From the NCBI RefSeq assembly GCF_900589395.1, contig NZ_UUIS01000075.1:62001-126000 (forward strand): a stretch of 64,000 nt of DNA. Direction: 5' to 3'. Source of the stretch: Pseudomonas viridiflava. Its GTDB lineage: Bacteria; Pseudomonadota; Gammaproteobacteria; Pseudomonadales; Pseudomonadaceae. Position 1 is the first letter of the stretch. Each line of letters opens with the position of its first letter. Positions 47,603 through 55,058 of the stretch are shown in pieces. The position numbers were made by a program, and so were the translations under genes. Below the pieces are notes generated by a model that saw nothing but the letters and a program-made list of their open reading frames with translations, made no database searches and had not been told where the DNA came from.

Positions 47603-47767
47603 AAAATTCTCGCAAGTGCATAGGTTGACTGGCGTCCGCCTCCGGGCCGGGTGGGGCCGCAGGGCGGTTCGTTCATTGCACCGTGATGGCTGGTGCACGC
47701 GGGTTGTTCGCCAAAGCCAGGACTGTGATCAACCCTGGTAACTGAAAAACAGCCTACTTTATTTATG

Positions 47768-47780
47768 TTGAACGCTCAAT
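47768..47780. promoter_or_regulatory. BetI-like operator upstream of betB
   Basis: TTGAACGCTCAAT is a near-perfect dyad resembling the BetI operator reported in Enterobacteria and Pseudomonas (TTGAACGTTCAAT-like). It lies about 166 bases upstream of the betB ATG. It suggests choline-responsive repression by a BetI encoded elsewhere in the genome. Confidence 0.5.
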
Positions 47781-47995
47781 CAGTAAAAAGGCATGGGCTG
47801 CAGCAGTCCGTTGCCGGTGACACGTTTTCGGGCGTGTCATGGGCCTGTACAAAGGCATCCTATAAGGGGTGTGACCGGTAACGACGCCAGACGTTCGCCG
47901 CTTGTTCGCGACATTTGCATCATGGCGGGAGGGCGGCGCGCCAAGGCGGCACGCCAAGGCGGCACACTGTAGCGCAGTGAACATGGGGGCGGTGT

Positions 47996-48119
47996 GTAGG
48001 AGCGCGCTCTGCCGGAATGCCGGACCACCGCGACCAAGTGCGCAGCGCTCGCAAAAATCTGCGAAACGCTGCAATTTTACGACTGCTGCGCAGCCGGTCG
48101 CCGGCAAGCGGGCTCCTAC
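47996..48119. repeat. REPIN with an interrupted left arm
   Basis: The right arm (48095-48119) is CGGTCGCCGGCAAGCGGGCT followed by CCTAC. The left arm begins GTAGGAGCGCGCTCTGCC at 47996, but about 14 bases (GGAATGCCGGACCA) interrupt it before CCGCGACC. The spacer shares AGCGCTCGCAAAAATCTGCG and TTTTACGACTGCT words with the other two REPINs. Confidence 0.75.
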
Positions 48120-48210
48120 CGAGATAAATCAACTATCCATTAACATCAAAAAGTTGTTTTGATGAAATGCCTGATCAAGCGACCATCATGCCCGGCCGTT
48201 GCCGCGCAGA

Positions 48211-49371
48211 TCAGGCCTGCGTGCGACCGCCCAATACCTCGGCCACCCAATCGGCAATGAAGTGTCCGGCATTGATGCTGTTGTCGAAGCTCGAATGCTG
48301 CACGCCGCCTTCGCGGTCGGTGAAGATCTTCAGCTCGCGTCGCGGGCTGTTGACCAGTTGCTCGTAGGTGCGGTGCGCCCATTTGAGCGGAATCTGCGAG
48401 TCTTTTTCGCCATGGGTCACCAGAAACGGCACCTTGATGCGCTCCAGCACGCCGTCGAGGTGGACATTCTCGGCAATGCTCATGAATTCATCGACATCCT
48501 TGGCGCCCCACACCCAGCACACATGCGCCCAGTAGTGGGGCACCGGGAAATCACCTTCCTTTTCCAGACGGCGCTTCTGCACATCGCGCCAGTCATGGTT
48601 GGCGCCCCAGACCACGCCACAGGCAAAGCGCGGCTCGAAGGCCACTGCACGCGGGCAGTAATAGCCGCCCAGCGATACGCCTTCCATGCCGATGCGCTTG
48701 GGGTCGACATCGTCGCGGGTTTCGAGCCAGTCCACCACGCGGCTGGCCCAGTGCTCGCTGTCATGACGGGCGGTCAAGCCTTGCAGGCGCAGGGCTTCGC
48801 CGGTGCCGGGCTGGTCGATGATCAGGGACGACACGCCGCGTCTGGCCAGCCAGGCCGGCAGGCCGACGCGGTATTTCATTTCCTTGGTCGAGTCCAGGCC
48901 GTTGACCTGTACCAGCAAGGGCGCTGGCCCCTGCACGCCTTCGGCGCGTACGTACAGGCCGCTCAGGTGTTTGCCCTCGTAAGGAATCTCGACCCGCTCG
49001 CAGTTCTCGCTCGCCAAGGCAATACCCTGCGCGAAGGTCTGCAGAAAACGCTGGTACAGCGCTTCACGGCCCGGCGCGCCATGGGCCTGCAGGCGTTCGC
49101 AAGTCAGGTAATAGGTGGCCGCGCGGCTGTATTTTTCACCGGCCGACAGCAAGCGGCCGGCCGCCTGGTCTTCTTCGGCCAGGCCGCACAGTTTGTCGGC
49201 CATCAGCGCCCAGGTTTCACGAAAGGCCCGGGTGCCATCGGCGTCGGGCTGCCTGGCAGCCTCTTGCAAAGGCGCACACATCTGTTCGATCTCGCCCATG
49301 CGGGCGCCCATTTCGATGGCCAGGTCCACCGACAGGTTCCAGACGTAATTGGTAGGGAAGTAACGGAACAT
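48211..49371 (-). CDS. Alpha/beta hydrolase, DHPON-hydrolase/FrsA-like
   Basis: A 386-residue hydrolase resembling 2,6-dihydroxypseudooxynicotine hydrolase, a C-C bond hydrolase of nicotine breakdown. About 140 N-terminal helical residues (family-specific lid) precede the alpha/beta fold. The nucleophile elbow GMEGVSLGGYY (Ser in Gly-X-Ser-X-Gly) is near residue 228; the acid and His candidates are in VTHGEKDSQIP and the C-terminal HSSFDNSINAGHFIADW. The start ATG 49371 has AAGGA upstream. A copy of the compound operator shared with the dioxygenase and monooxygenase genes lies in its promoter (49468-49510), so it is probably part of the same pathway although divergent. Confidence 0.83.
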   Translation of the reverse strand: MFRYFPTNYVWNLSVDLAIEMGARMGEIEQMCAPLQEAARQPDADGTRAFRETWALMADKLCGLAEEDQAAGRLLSAGEKYSRAATYYLTCERLQAHGAPGREALYQRFLQTFAQGIALASENCERVEIPYEGKHLSGLYVRAEGVQGPAPLLVQVNGLDSTKEMKYRVGLPAWLARRGVSSLIIDQPGTGEALRLQGLTARHDSEHWASRVVDWLETRDDVDPKRIGMEGVSLGGYYCPRAVAFEPRFACGVVWGANHDWRDVQKRRLEKEGDFPVPHYWAHVCWVWGAKDVDEFMSIAENVHLDGVLERIKVPFLVTHGEKDSQIPLKWAHRTYEQLVNSPRRELKIFTDREGGVQHSSFDNSINAGHFIADWVAEVLGGRTQA

Positions 49372-49467
49372 TTTTTATTGTCCTTGTGCGGTCGAAAGGT
49401 CCGGCGCCCAAACAAAGACAGGCAGGGCGCGTACCCCTGAAAGGTACGCAGGCTAGGCAGGGCGCGG

Positions 49468-49510
49468 CCAATCGCGACGGGGGATGCGAGGTATCGCCAA
49501 ACGCGATGGC
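49468..49510 (-). promoter_or_regulatory. Compound LysR-type operator, copy 1 (hydrolase promoter)
   Basis: On the minus strand: a 21-bp dyad at 49490-49510 (GCCATCG, seven bases, CGATACC), then TCGCATCCC, then CGATTGG at 49468-49474. The 15-base distance from dyad to CGATTGG is identical in copies 2 and 3. The dyad fits the T-N11-A plan of LysR-family sites. Confidence 0.7.
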
Positions 49511-49538
49511 TGCCCGGCGATCACGGATAACACGTGCT

Positions 49539-50477
49539 TTATCCGGTCGCTTGCAACGCCTCGGCCGGCTGGTCGACGTCGTGCATGAAGTCACGGATGC
49601 GCTCGCGCAGCCAGCGGTGCATTGGATCGCCCTCCATGCTGCGGTGCCAGAGCATGTATTCACGCATCACCGGAATCTTCACCGGTGCCGGCAGGATGCG
49701 CAGCGGTAGATAACGCGCATACAACTCGGCCAGGCGGCGGTGCATGGTCGCAATGCGATGGGTGCCGACCAGCAGTTGCGGCAGGGTATTGAAGTCATTG
49801 GTGATCACTTCCAGGCGCCGGTGGAAGTTGTACTGGCTCATGAACCAGTCCTCGATGCTCAGGTGCCGGTTGCGACCGAACCCTACCGAGATATGGCCCA
49901 TCTGCATGTACTGTTCCATGGTCAGGGTCTGGCCGACCTCGGGGTTGTCGCGCCAGACCACGCACACATGCTCTTCTTCGAACAACAGCTGCGAGGGATG
50001 GCCGTCAATGGCGTAGCGCTCGGGCACGATCATCATGTCCACTTCGCCGCGCATCAACAGCTCGCCGCTGCCGTCGCCGGGGCTGAGCATTTCAAAGGTG
50101 ATCGACGGCGCCACCTGGTGGATCTTCTGGATGACGCGGGCAAACAGCACGCTGATCAGGTAGTCGGAGGTCACCAGCCGGAAATGCCGCTTGCTGCTGG
50201 CCGGCTCGAACACCGGCTTGGCAGTGATGGAGGAGCGAATGGTCAGCAGCACCTCGCGCACCGGGGTGGCCAGCTCCAGCGCATAGGGGGTCGGCTGCAT
50301 CTTGCGCCCCACCTGCACCAGCAGTTCATCTTCGAAAAAGGCCCGCAAGCGGCCGAGTACGCCACTGGTGGCCGACTGGGTCATGTGCAGGCGTTCGGCG
50401 GCACGGGTGATGTTCTGCTCTTCCAGCAGAACATCCAGCGCGACCAGCAGGTTCAAGTCCAGGTGGTTGAAGCGCAC
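49539..50477 (-). CDS. LysR-family transcriptional regulator
   Basis: A 312-residue LysR regulator. The N-terminal winged helix-turn-helix is MRFNHLDLNLLVALDVLLEE followed by NITRAAERLHMTQSATSGVLGRLR; it resembles the NodD/NahR-like subgroup that activates aromatic catabolism. Residues about 90-300 form the effector-binding domain (FRLVTSDYLISVLFARV, NFHRRLEVITNDFNTLPQLLVGTHRIA). The start is GTG at 50477. Two GGCGATACC half-sites (50478-50486 and 50509-50517) overlap its own RBS region, consistent with autoregulation. It is divergent from the dioxygenase gene. Confidence 0.93.
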   Translation of the reverse strand: MRFNHLDLNLLVALDVLLEEQNITRAAERLHMTQSATSGVLGRLRAFFEDELLVQVGRKMQPTPYALELATPVREVLLTIRSSITAKPVFEPASSKRHFRLVTSDYLISVLFARVIQKIHQVAPSITFEMLSPGDGSGELLMRGEVDMMIVPERYAIDGHPSQLLFEEEHVCVVWRDNPEVGQTLTMEQYMQMGHISVGFGRNRHLSIEDWFMSQYNFHRRLEVITNDFNTLPQLLVGTHRIATMHRRLAELYARYLPLRILPAPVKIPVMREYMLWHRSMEGDPMHRWLRERIRDFMHDVDQPAEALQATG

Positions 50478-50517
50478 GGCGATACCTCGAGGGTCTTGTA
50501 GTTATTTTGGCGATACC
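50478..50517. promoter_or_regulatory. Paired operator half-sites in the LysR promoter
   Basis: Two direct copies of GGCGATACC, 31 bases apart. They are the same half-site as in the compound operators, and the proximal one abuts the GTG start of the LysR gene, which would suit autorepression. Confidence 0.55.
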
Positions 50518-50597
50518 TTGGCGCGCGCCCTGGATCGCGTCAATCCCGCTTCTGCCGCTGTGGGCGGTAAACGCCCGGCCTTATGGGTGCAAGCGCA

Positions 50598-50643
50598 GGT
50601 ATCGCGATTGTCGATGCCTCGCATCCCTACATGCGATTGGTCA
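50598..50643 (+). promoter_or_regulatory. Compound LysR-type operator, copy 2 (dioxygenase promoter)
   Basis: A 21-bp dyad (GGTATCG, seven bases, CGATGCC; 50598-50618) followed by TCGCATCCCTACA and by CGATTGGTCA (50634-50643). The dyad-to-CGATTGG distance is 15 bases, exactly as in copies 1 and 3. It lies about 110 bases upstream of the VOC dioxygenase start. Confidence 0.72.
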
Positions 50644-50753
50644 GCCGCGCGGTGCTGGCGTCAACTGCGCTGCAACCGGACGGTCCTTTGCCGTCGTGGC
50701 CAACACCTGCGCCCTTGCCAGGCGCCCATAACAATTCCAATGGAGAGCCAGCC

Positions 50754-51695
50754 ATGAACATTCTTGGCCTCGACGCCCTGATCTTCGGCGTCGACGACAT
50801 CCCGGCCTGTGCCAGTTGCCTGCGCGACTACGGCCTTGCGGCCACTCACCTGGACGCCGAAGGAGGGCGTTTCGAAGCGCTCGACGGCACCGCGATCATC
50901 ATCCGTCGCAGCGATGACCCGGGCCTGCCGCCGGCCCTGGGCCCGGCCCCGTCGCTGCGTGAAACCGTCTATGGCGTGGCCACCGCCGCTGACCTGGCGG
51001 CCATTGCCGATGAACTGGGGCGCGACCGCAAGGTGCGCCGCGATGCCGCCGGTGGGTTGCACTGCGTCGATGACCTGGGCTTTGCCATTGCCTTCCAGGT
51101 CACCTGCCGGCGTGCCTTCGAAGCCGCCGCCGACCTGACCAACGCGCCGGGCAGCGCCCCGCAGCGCCCACTCAATCAACTGGGCATCTACGGCGACATG
51201 CCGGCCTTGCCGCGCACCTTGTCGCACGTGGTGTATTTCGTCCCCGATGCGGCCAAGGGCGAGGCGTTCTACCGGGACCGGCTGGGCTTTGTCACCACCG
51301 ACAGTTTCATTGGCGTAGGCCCGTTCATGCGCACCGCCGCCATGGACGACCACCACTGCCTGTTCATGATCCAGACTCCGCCGCACATGCAGGGCTGTGA
51401 GCATTTCACCTTCCACATGGGCAGCGGCACTGAAGTGCTGCTGGCCGGTACGCGCTTCCAGAGCCAGGGCTGGACCAGCTTCTGGGGACCGGGCCGGCAC
51501 ATGCTGGGCTCGAACTGGTTCTGGTATTTCAACTCGCCGCTGGGCTGCCACATCGAGTACGACGCCGACATGGACCGTCATGACGATGCATGGGCCGCCC
51601 GGCAGGCGCCGATGTCGGCCGATAACTCGCAGTTATTCCTGTTCAGTGCCCGGGAAAAATGGGCCCCCAGCGGCCCGCCGCCGAAAAAGGGCTGA
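50754..51695 (+). CDS. VOC-family (extradiol-type) ring-cleavage dioxygenase
   Basis: A 313-residue protein with two vicinal-oxygen-chelate modules. The first (residues 1-125) looks vestigial; the second keeps candidate metal ligands: His158 in TLSHVVYFVP, a His near 217 in CEHFTFHMG and Glu268 in GCHIEYDADM. These fit the two-His-one-Glu set of type I extradiol dioxygenases. ATG 50754 with GGAGA upstream is preferred over the longer frame, which reads through the operator. It is the first gene of the plus-strand catabolic series, three bases upstream of the Rieske gene. The aromatic substrate is unknown, and a non-dioxygenase VOC function remains possible. Confidence 0.82.
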   Translation: MNILGLDALIFGVDDIPACASCLRDYGLAATHLDAEGGRFEALDGTAIIIRRSDDPGLPPALGPAPSLRETVYGVATAADLAAIADELGRDRKVRRDAAGGLHCVDDLGFAIAFQVTCRRAFEAAADLTNAPGSAPQRPLNQLGIYGDMPALPRTLSHVVYFVPDAAKGEAFYRDRLGFVTTDSFIGVGPFMRTAAMDDHHCLFMIQTPPHMQGCEHFTFHMGSGTEVLLAGTRFQSQGWTSFWGPGRHMLGSNWFWYFNSPLGCHIEYDADMDRHDDAWAARQAPMSADNSQLFLFSAREKWAPSGPPPKKG

Positions 51696-51698
51696 ACG

Positions 51699-52046
51699 AT
51701 GGCCTGCGCCACGCTGTGCCGGCTCGACGAAATCACCGAGGGCCAGGCGCGCGGGTTCGACCCGCAAGGGCAGGGCGCCGACAGCCTGTTTGTGCTGCGC
51801 CATGCCGGCGTTGTGCGGGTGTATCGCAATCGCTGCCCGCATCTGCACACGCCCCTGGAGTACCGCAAGGACCGGTTTCTCAGTGCCGACGGCCAGTGGG
51901 TGGTGTGTTACGCCCACAACGCCCGCTTTCGGCCCGACACCGGCGAGTGCGTCTATGGCCCGTGCCGGGGGCAGTCGTTGGTGTCCCTGCAACACCACGA
52001 GCAGGCCGGCTGGCTGCTAGTGCCGCTGGCGCAGTTGCACGACTGA
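51699..52046 (+). CDS. Rieske [2Fe-2S] ferredoxin
   Basis: A 115-residue Rieske protein. Cluster ligands are Cys46 and His48 (NRCPHLHTPLE) and Cys70 and His73 (VVCYAHNARF), the usual Cys-X-His and Cys-X2-His pair with 21 residues between. It lacks a catalytic oxygenase domain, so it acts as an electron carrier, or possibly to reactivate the iron of the neighbouring dioxygenase. No cognate reductase is in the window. It follows the dioxygenase by three bases and is surely co-transcribed with it. Confidence 0.9.
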   Translation: MACATLCRLDEITEGQARGFDPQGQGADSLFVLRHAGVVRVYRNRCPHLHTPLEYRKDRFLSADGQWVVCYAHNARFRPDTGECVYGPCRGQSLVSLQHHEQAGWLLVPLAQLHD

Positions 52047-52092
52047 GGTATCGCGCCAGGCGATAGGTCGCATCCCTACACACGATTGGTCA
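52047..52092 (+). promoter_or_regulatory. Compound LysR-type operator, copy 3 (FAD monooxygenase promoter)
   Basis: A 21-bp dyad (GGTATCG, seven bases, CGATAGG; 52047-52067), TCGCATCCCTACA, and CGATTGGTCA at 52083-52092, again with 15 bases between dyad and CGATTGG. It starts right after the Rieske stop and about 90 bases before the monooxygenase ATG, so this gene has its own regulated promoter. Confidence 0.72.
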
Positions 52093-52179
52093 AAGCCCGA
52101 CGGCACCGGGAAGCTGTGCCCAGGCACAGGAAGGCCCGCACACCGTGCGCAACTACAAGAACAAGACATAAGGAATGCC

Positions 52180-53304
52180 ATGAATACCGTGAAGAACGTG
52201 TTGATCGTCGGCGGCGGAATCGGTGGGCTGTGCGCCGCCATTGCCTTGCGCCGCAAAGGGATTGCCGTCGAACTGGTCGAGCTCAAGACCGAATGGACGG
52301 TCTATGGCGTCGGCATCATCCAGCAGAGCAACGTGGTGCGCGAAATGCACCGCCTGGGCCTGCTGGATGCCTACCTGGACGCGGCCTTCGCCTTTGAGGA
52401 CGTCGCCATCTATTCCACCACCGGCCAGCAGCTGGTGCGCATTCCCGGCCAGCGCCTGGCCGGCCCCGAGTACCCGGCCAATGTCGGCATCTCGCGCCGC
52501 GCCCTGCACAAGGTCCTCAGCGAAACCGCCATCGCGCTGGGCACCCAGGTGCACCTGGGCACCTCGATCGACAGTTTCCAGCAGGACGAGGCGGGCGTGG
52601 ACGTGCGGTTCAGCGACGGTCGCCAGGGGCGTTTCGACCTGTTGGTCGGCGCCGACGGGCTGTTCTCCAAGGTGCGCAGCCTGCTGTTTGGCGACACCTA
52701 CCAGCCACATTTCACCGGCCAGTCGGTGTGGCGCTACAACTTCAAGCGCAGCGGCGGGCTCGATCACCTGGCCAACTACCAGGGCCCGGCCGGCAATGCG
52801 GGCCTGGTGCCGCTGGCCGACGACCTGATGTACCTGTTCACCACCTCCCACGAGCCGGGCAATCCCTGGAAAGAACAAGCCCATCTGGCCACTGAACTGC
52901 GCGAGCGGCTGGCCGGTTTCGGCGGCCTGATCGGCGAGCTGCGCGAGCAGATCACCGATTCTGCCGAAGTGGTCTACAAGCCGCTGGAAGCGGTGTTCAT
53001 CGACGAGCCCTGGTACCGCGGACGGGTGCTGGTGATCGGCGACGCCGCCCACGCCACCACCCCGCACCTGGGCCAGGGCGCCGGCATGGCCATCGAAGAC
53101 GCCGTGGTGCTGGCCGAAGAGCTGACCGCCGACGGCACGCTGGAGGCGCAATTGCAGCGCTTCATGGCCCGGCGTTTCGAGCGCTGCAAGTACATCAGTG
53201 AAATGTCACTGCTGGCCGGCGCCAAGGAGGTCGAGCGCGACCCGTCGTTCGACCGCATCGGCCTGGTCAAGCAGATGCTGGAGGTCACCGCTCGCCCCAT
53301 CTGA
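52180..53304 (+). CDS. FAD-dependent aromatic monooxygenase (UbiH/PHBH-like)
   Basis: A 374-residue flavoprotein of the class A monooxygenases, which hydroxylate aromatic rings using NAD(P)H and O2. VLIVGGGIGGLCAAIALRRKGI is the FAD Rossmann motif. DLLVGADGLFSKVRSLLF is the DG motif, and VLVIGDAAHATTPHLGQGAGMAIEDAV is the GD/FAD-ribityl motif. It likely prepares a dihydroxylated ring for the extradiol dioxygenase encoded upstream. It has its own operator copy and is followed by the outer-membrane gene after 69 bases. Confidence 0.92.
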   Translation: MNTVKNVLIVGGGIGGLCAAIALRRKGIAVELVELKTEWTVYGVGIIQQSNVVREMHRLGLLDAYLDAAFAFEDVAIYSTTGQQLVRIPGQRLAGPEYPANVGISRRALHKVLSETAIALGTQVHLGTSIDSFQQDEAGVDVRFSDGRQGRFDLLVGADGLFSKVRSLLFGDTYQPHFTGQSVWRYNFKRSGGLDHLANYQGPAGNAGLVPLADDLMYLFTTSHEPGNPWKEQAHLATELRERLAGFGGLIGELREQITDSAEVVYKPLEAVFIDEPWYRGRVLVIGDAAHATTPHLGQGAGMAIEDAVVLAEELTADGTLEAQLQRFMARRFERCKYISEMSLLAGAKEVERDPSFDRIGLVKQMLEVTARPI

Positions 53305-53373
53305 ATCCTGCGGTGGCGCCTGCGCGCTGCCTGGCCGTACACACGCACAACAACAATAAAAGAGGTGTTTCCG

Positions 53374-55044
53374 ATGTTGACTGGCAACCCTGTACACAGG
53401 CGCACGCTGCCGCCGCTCAAACCCCTGGCCATGACCCTGCTGGCCCTGGCCGCCGGGCACAGCCAGGCCTTTGAAATCGACACGGGTATCCCCGACCTGC
53501 GGGTGCGCTGGGATAACACCCTGAAATACAGCGCCGCCTGGCGCACCCAGGACCCCGACAGCCGCCTGACCGAAGGCCAGACCTCGCTGAACCTGGACGA
53601 CGGCGACCGCCATTTCCGCAAGGGCCTGATCTCCAACCGCCTGGACCTGCTCTCGGAGCTGGACATCACCTATGACAACGTTGGGGCACGGGTCAGCGGC
53701 GCGGCCTGGTACGACGACGCCTATAACCGTGGCACCGACAACAACGACCCGAGCCGCAGTAACAGCACCTCGGTGCGCTATGACCAGTTCACCGATGACA
53801 CCCGCACCTTGCACGGGCGCAAGGGCGAGTTGCTCGATGCCTTTGTGTTCGGCAAGACCGAAATCGGCGGCCTGCCGGTGTCCGGGCGTGTGGGCCGCTA
53901 CGCCATGCAGTGGGGCGAGAGCCTGTTCTACGGCATGAACGGCATTGCCGGTGGCATGGCACCGATCGACGTGGTCAAGGGCCTGTCGGTGCCCAACACC
54001 CAGTTCAAGGAATTGATCCGCCCGGTGCAACAGCTGTCCGGCCAGTTGCAACTGACACCGGACGTGTCGATCGGCGCCTATTACCAGTTCAGTTGGGAAG
54101 CCAACCGCCTGCCGGCCGCCGGCAGCTATTTTTCCAACGACGACTTCTTTGGCGACGGCGCCGAGCGCTTGTTTGTCGGCGCACCGGTCATGCCGGGTGG
54201 CCAGCCGCTGGCCTTCTACCACGGCAAGGACAAGGACGCCAAAGACTCGGGACAAGGCGGGGTGCAACTGCGCTGGCGCACCGAGACCGTTGACTGGGGC
54301 CTGTATGCCATCCGCTTCCACGACAAGTCGCCGCAGCTCAACGTGCGCCCCGACTTTGCCAGCCTCAACCCGGTTACCGGCAAGGCGGGTGAGTTCTACT
54401 GGGTCTACCCCGAGGACATCTCGGCCCTGGGCGCCAGCTTCTCCACCACGCTGGGCAATTTCAACGTGGCCGGTGAAGTGTCGACGCGCTGGAACCAGCC
54501 GCTGGCCTCGACCAACCAGCATTCGCTGGCCCCTGGCGAGGCGCTCGACAACAGCGATAACCCGGTGTACGCCACCGGCCGGACCCTGCACGCCAACCTG
54601 TCGTGGCTGGCCAGCCTGGAGCCGAGCTTCATTGCCCGCGAATCGAGCTTTCTTGGTGAAATCGCCTGGAACCGCGTGCTCAGCGTGAGCAAGAACCGCG
54701 ATGCCATCGACCCCAATGCCGACCGCGACGCGGCCAGCCTGCGCCTGGTCTACGAGCCGATGTACCGGCAGTTCTACCCGGGCCTGGACCTGTCCGTGCC
54801 GCTTGGCGCCAGTTACACCCACGGTGCCTCGCGCGCGCTGGGCACCGGGTTTGGCACCGACCAGGGCGGCGACATCAACGTCGGCCTCAAGGGCAACTAC
54901 CTGAACGTCTGGAACCTGGGCCTGACCTACACCCATTACTACGGCCCGCGTAACACCTTTCTGGATGCCAGCAACAACTACACCTTCGAACAGTCGCTCA
55001 AAGACCGCGACTTCATCGCCTTCACCGTCAGCCGCAGCTTCTGA
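53374..55044 (+). CDS. DUF1302 outer-membrane protein
   Basis: A 556-residue protein with a signal peptide (TLPPLKPLAMTLLALAAGHSQA) and a long chain of amphipathic beta strands ending in an aromatic-rich C-terminus (ITFTVSRSF-type, here DFIAFTVSRSF), as expected for a beta-barrel. DUF1302 members are predicted outer-membrane channels found beside hydrophobic-compound catabolic genes. ATG 53374 is supported by AGAGG eight bases upstream; the GTG at 53365 overlaps that RBS. It is the first of four genes typical of this cassette. Confidence 0.85.
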   Translation: MLTGNPVHRRTLPPLKPLAMTLLALAAGHSQAFEIDTGIPDLRVRWDNTLKYSAAWRTQDPDSRLTEGQTSLNLDDGDRHFRKGLISNRLDLLSELDITYDNVGARVSGAAWYDDAYNRGTDNNDPSRSNSTSVRYDQFTDDTRTLHGRKGELLDAFVFGKTEIGGLPVSGRVGRYAMQWGESLFYGMNGIAGGMAPIDVVKGLSVPNTQFKELIRPVQQLSGQLQLTPDVSIGAYYQFSWEANRLPAAGSYFSNDDFFGDGAERLFVGAPVMPGGQPLAFYHGKDKDAKDSGQGGVQLRWRTETVDWGLYAIRFHDKSPQLNVRPDFASLNPVTGKAGEFYWVYPEDISALGASFSTTLGNFNVAGEVSTRWNQPLASTNQHSLAPGEALDNSDNPVYATGRTLHANLSWLASLEPSFIARESSFLGEIAWNRVLSVSKNRDAIDPNADRDAASLRLVYEPMYRQFYPGLDLSVPLGASYTHGASRALGTGFGTDQGGDINVGLKGNYLNVWNLGLTYTHYYGPRNTFLDASNNYTFEQSLKDRDFIAFTVSRSF

Positions 55045-55058
55045 CCCAGGACAGCCCG

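Larger units (their letters stand above)
47603..48210. other. 608-bp intergenic region upstream of betB
   Basis: Contains a BetI-like operator (47768-47780) in the betB leader and an interrupted REPIN (47996-48119). The frames visible here are short, lack family resemblance and follow REP sequence; none is a betI gene. Confidence 0.65.

Noticed and set aside
47763..48107. Minus-strand frame upstream of betB considered as betI
   Set aside because: It has no TetR-type helix-turn-helix and runs through the REPIN; it is not BetI.
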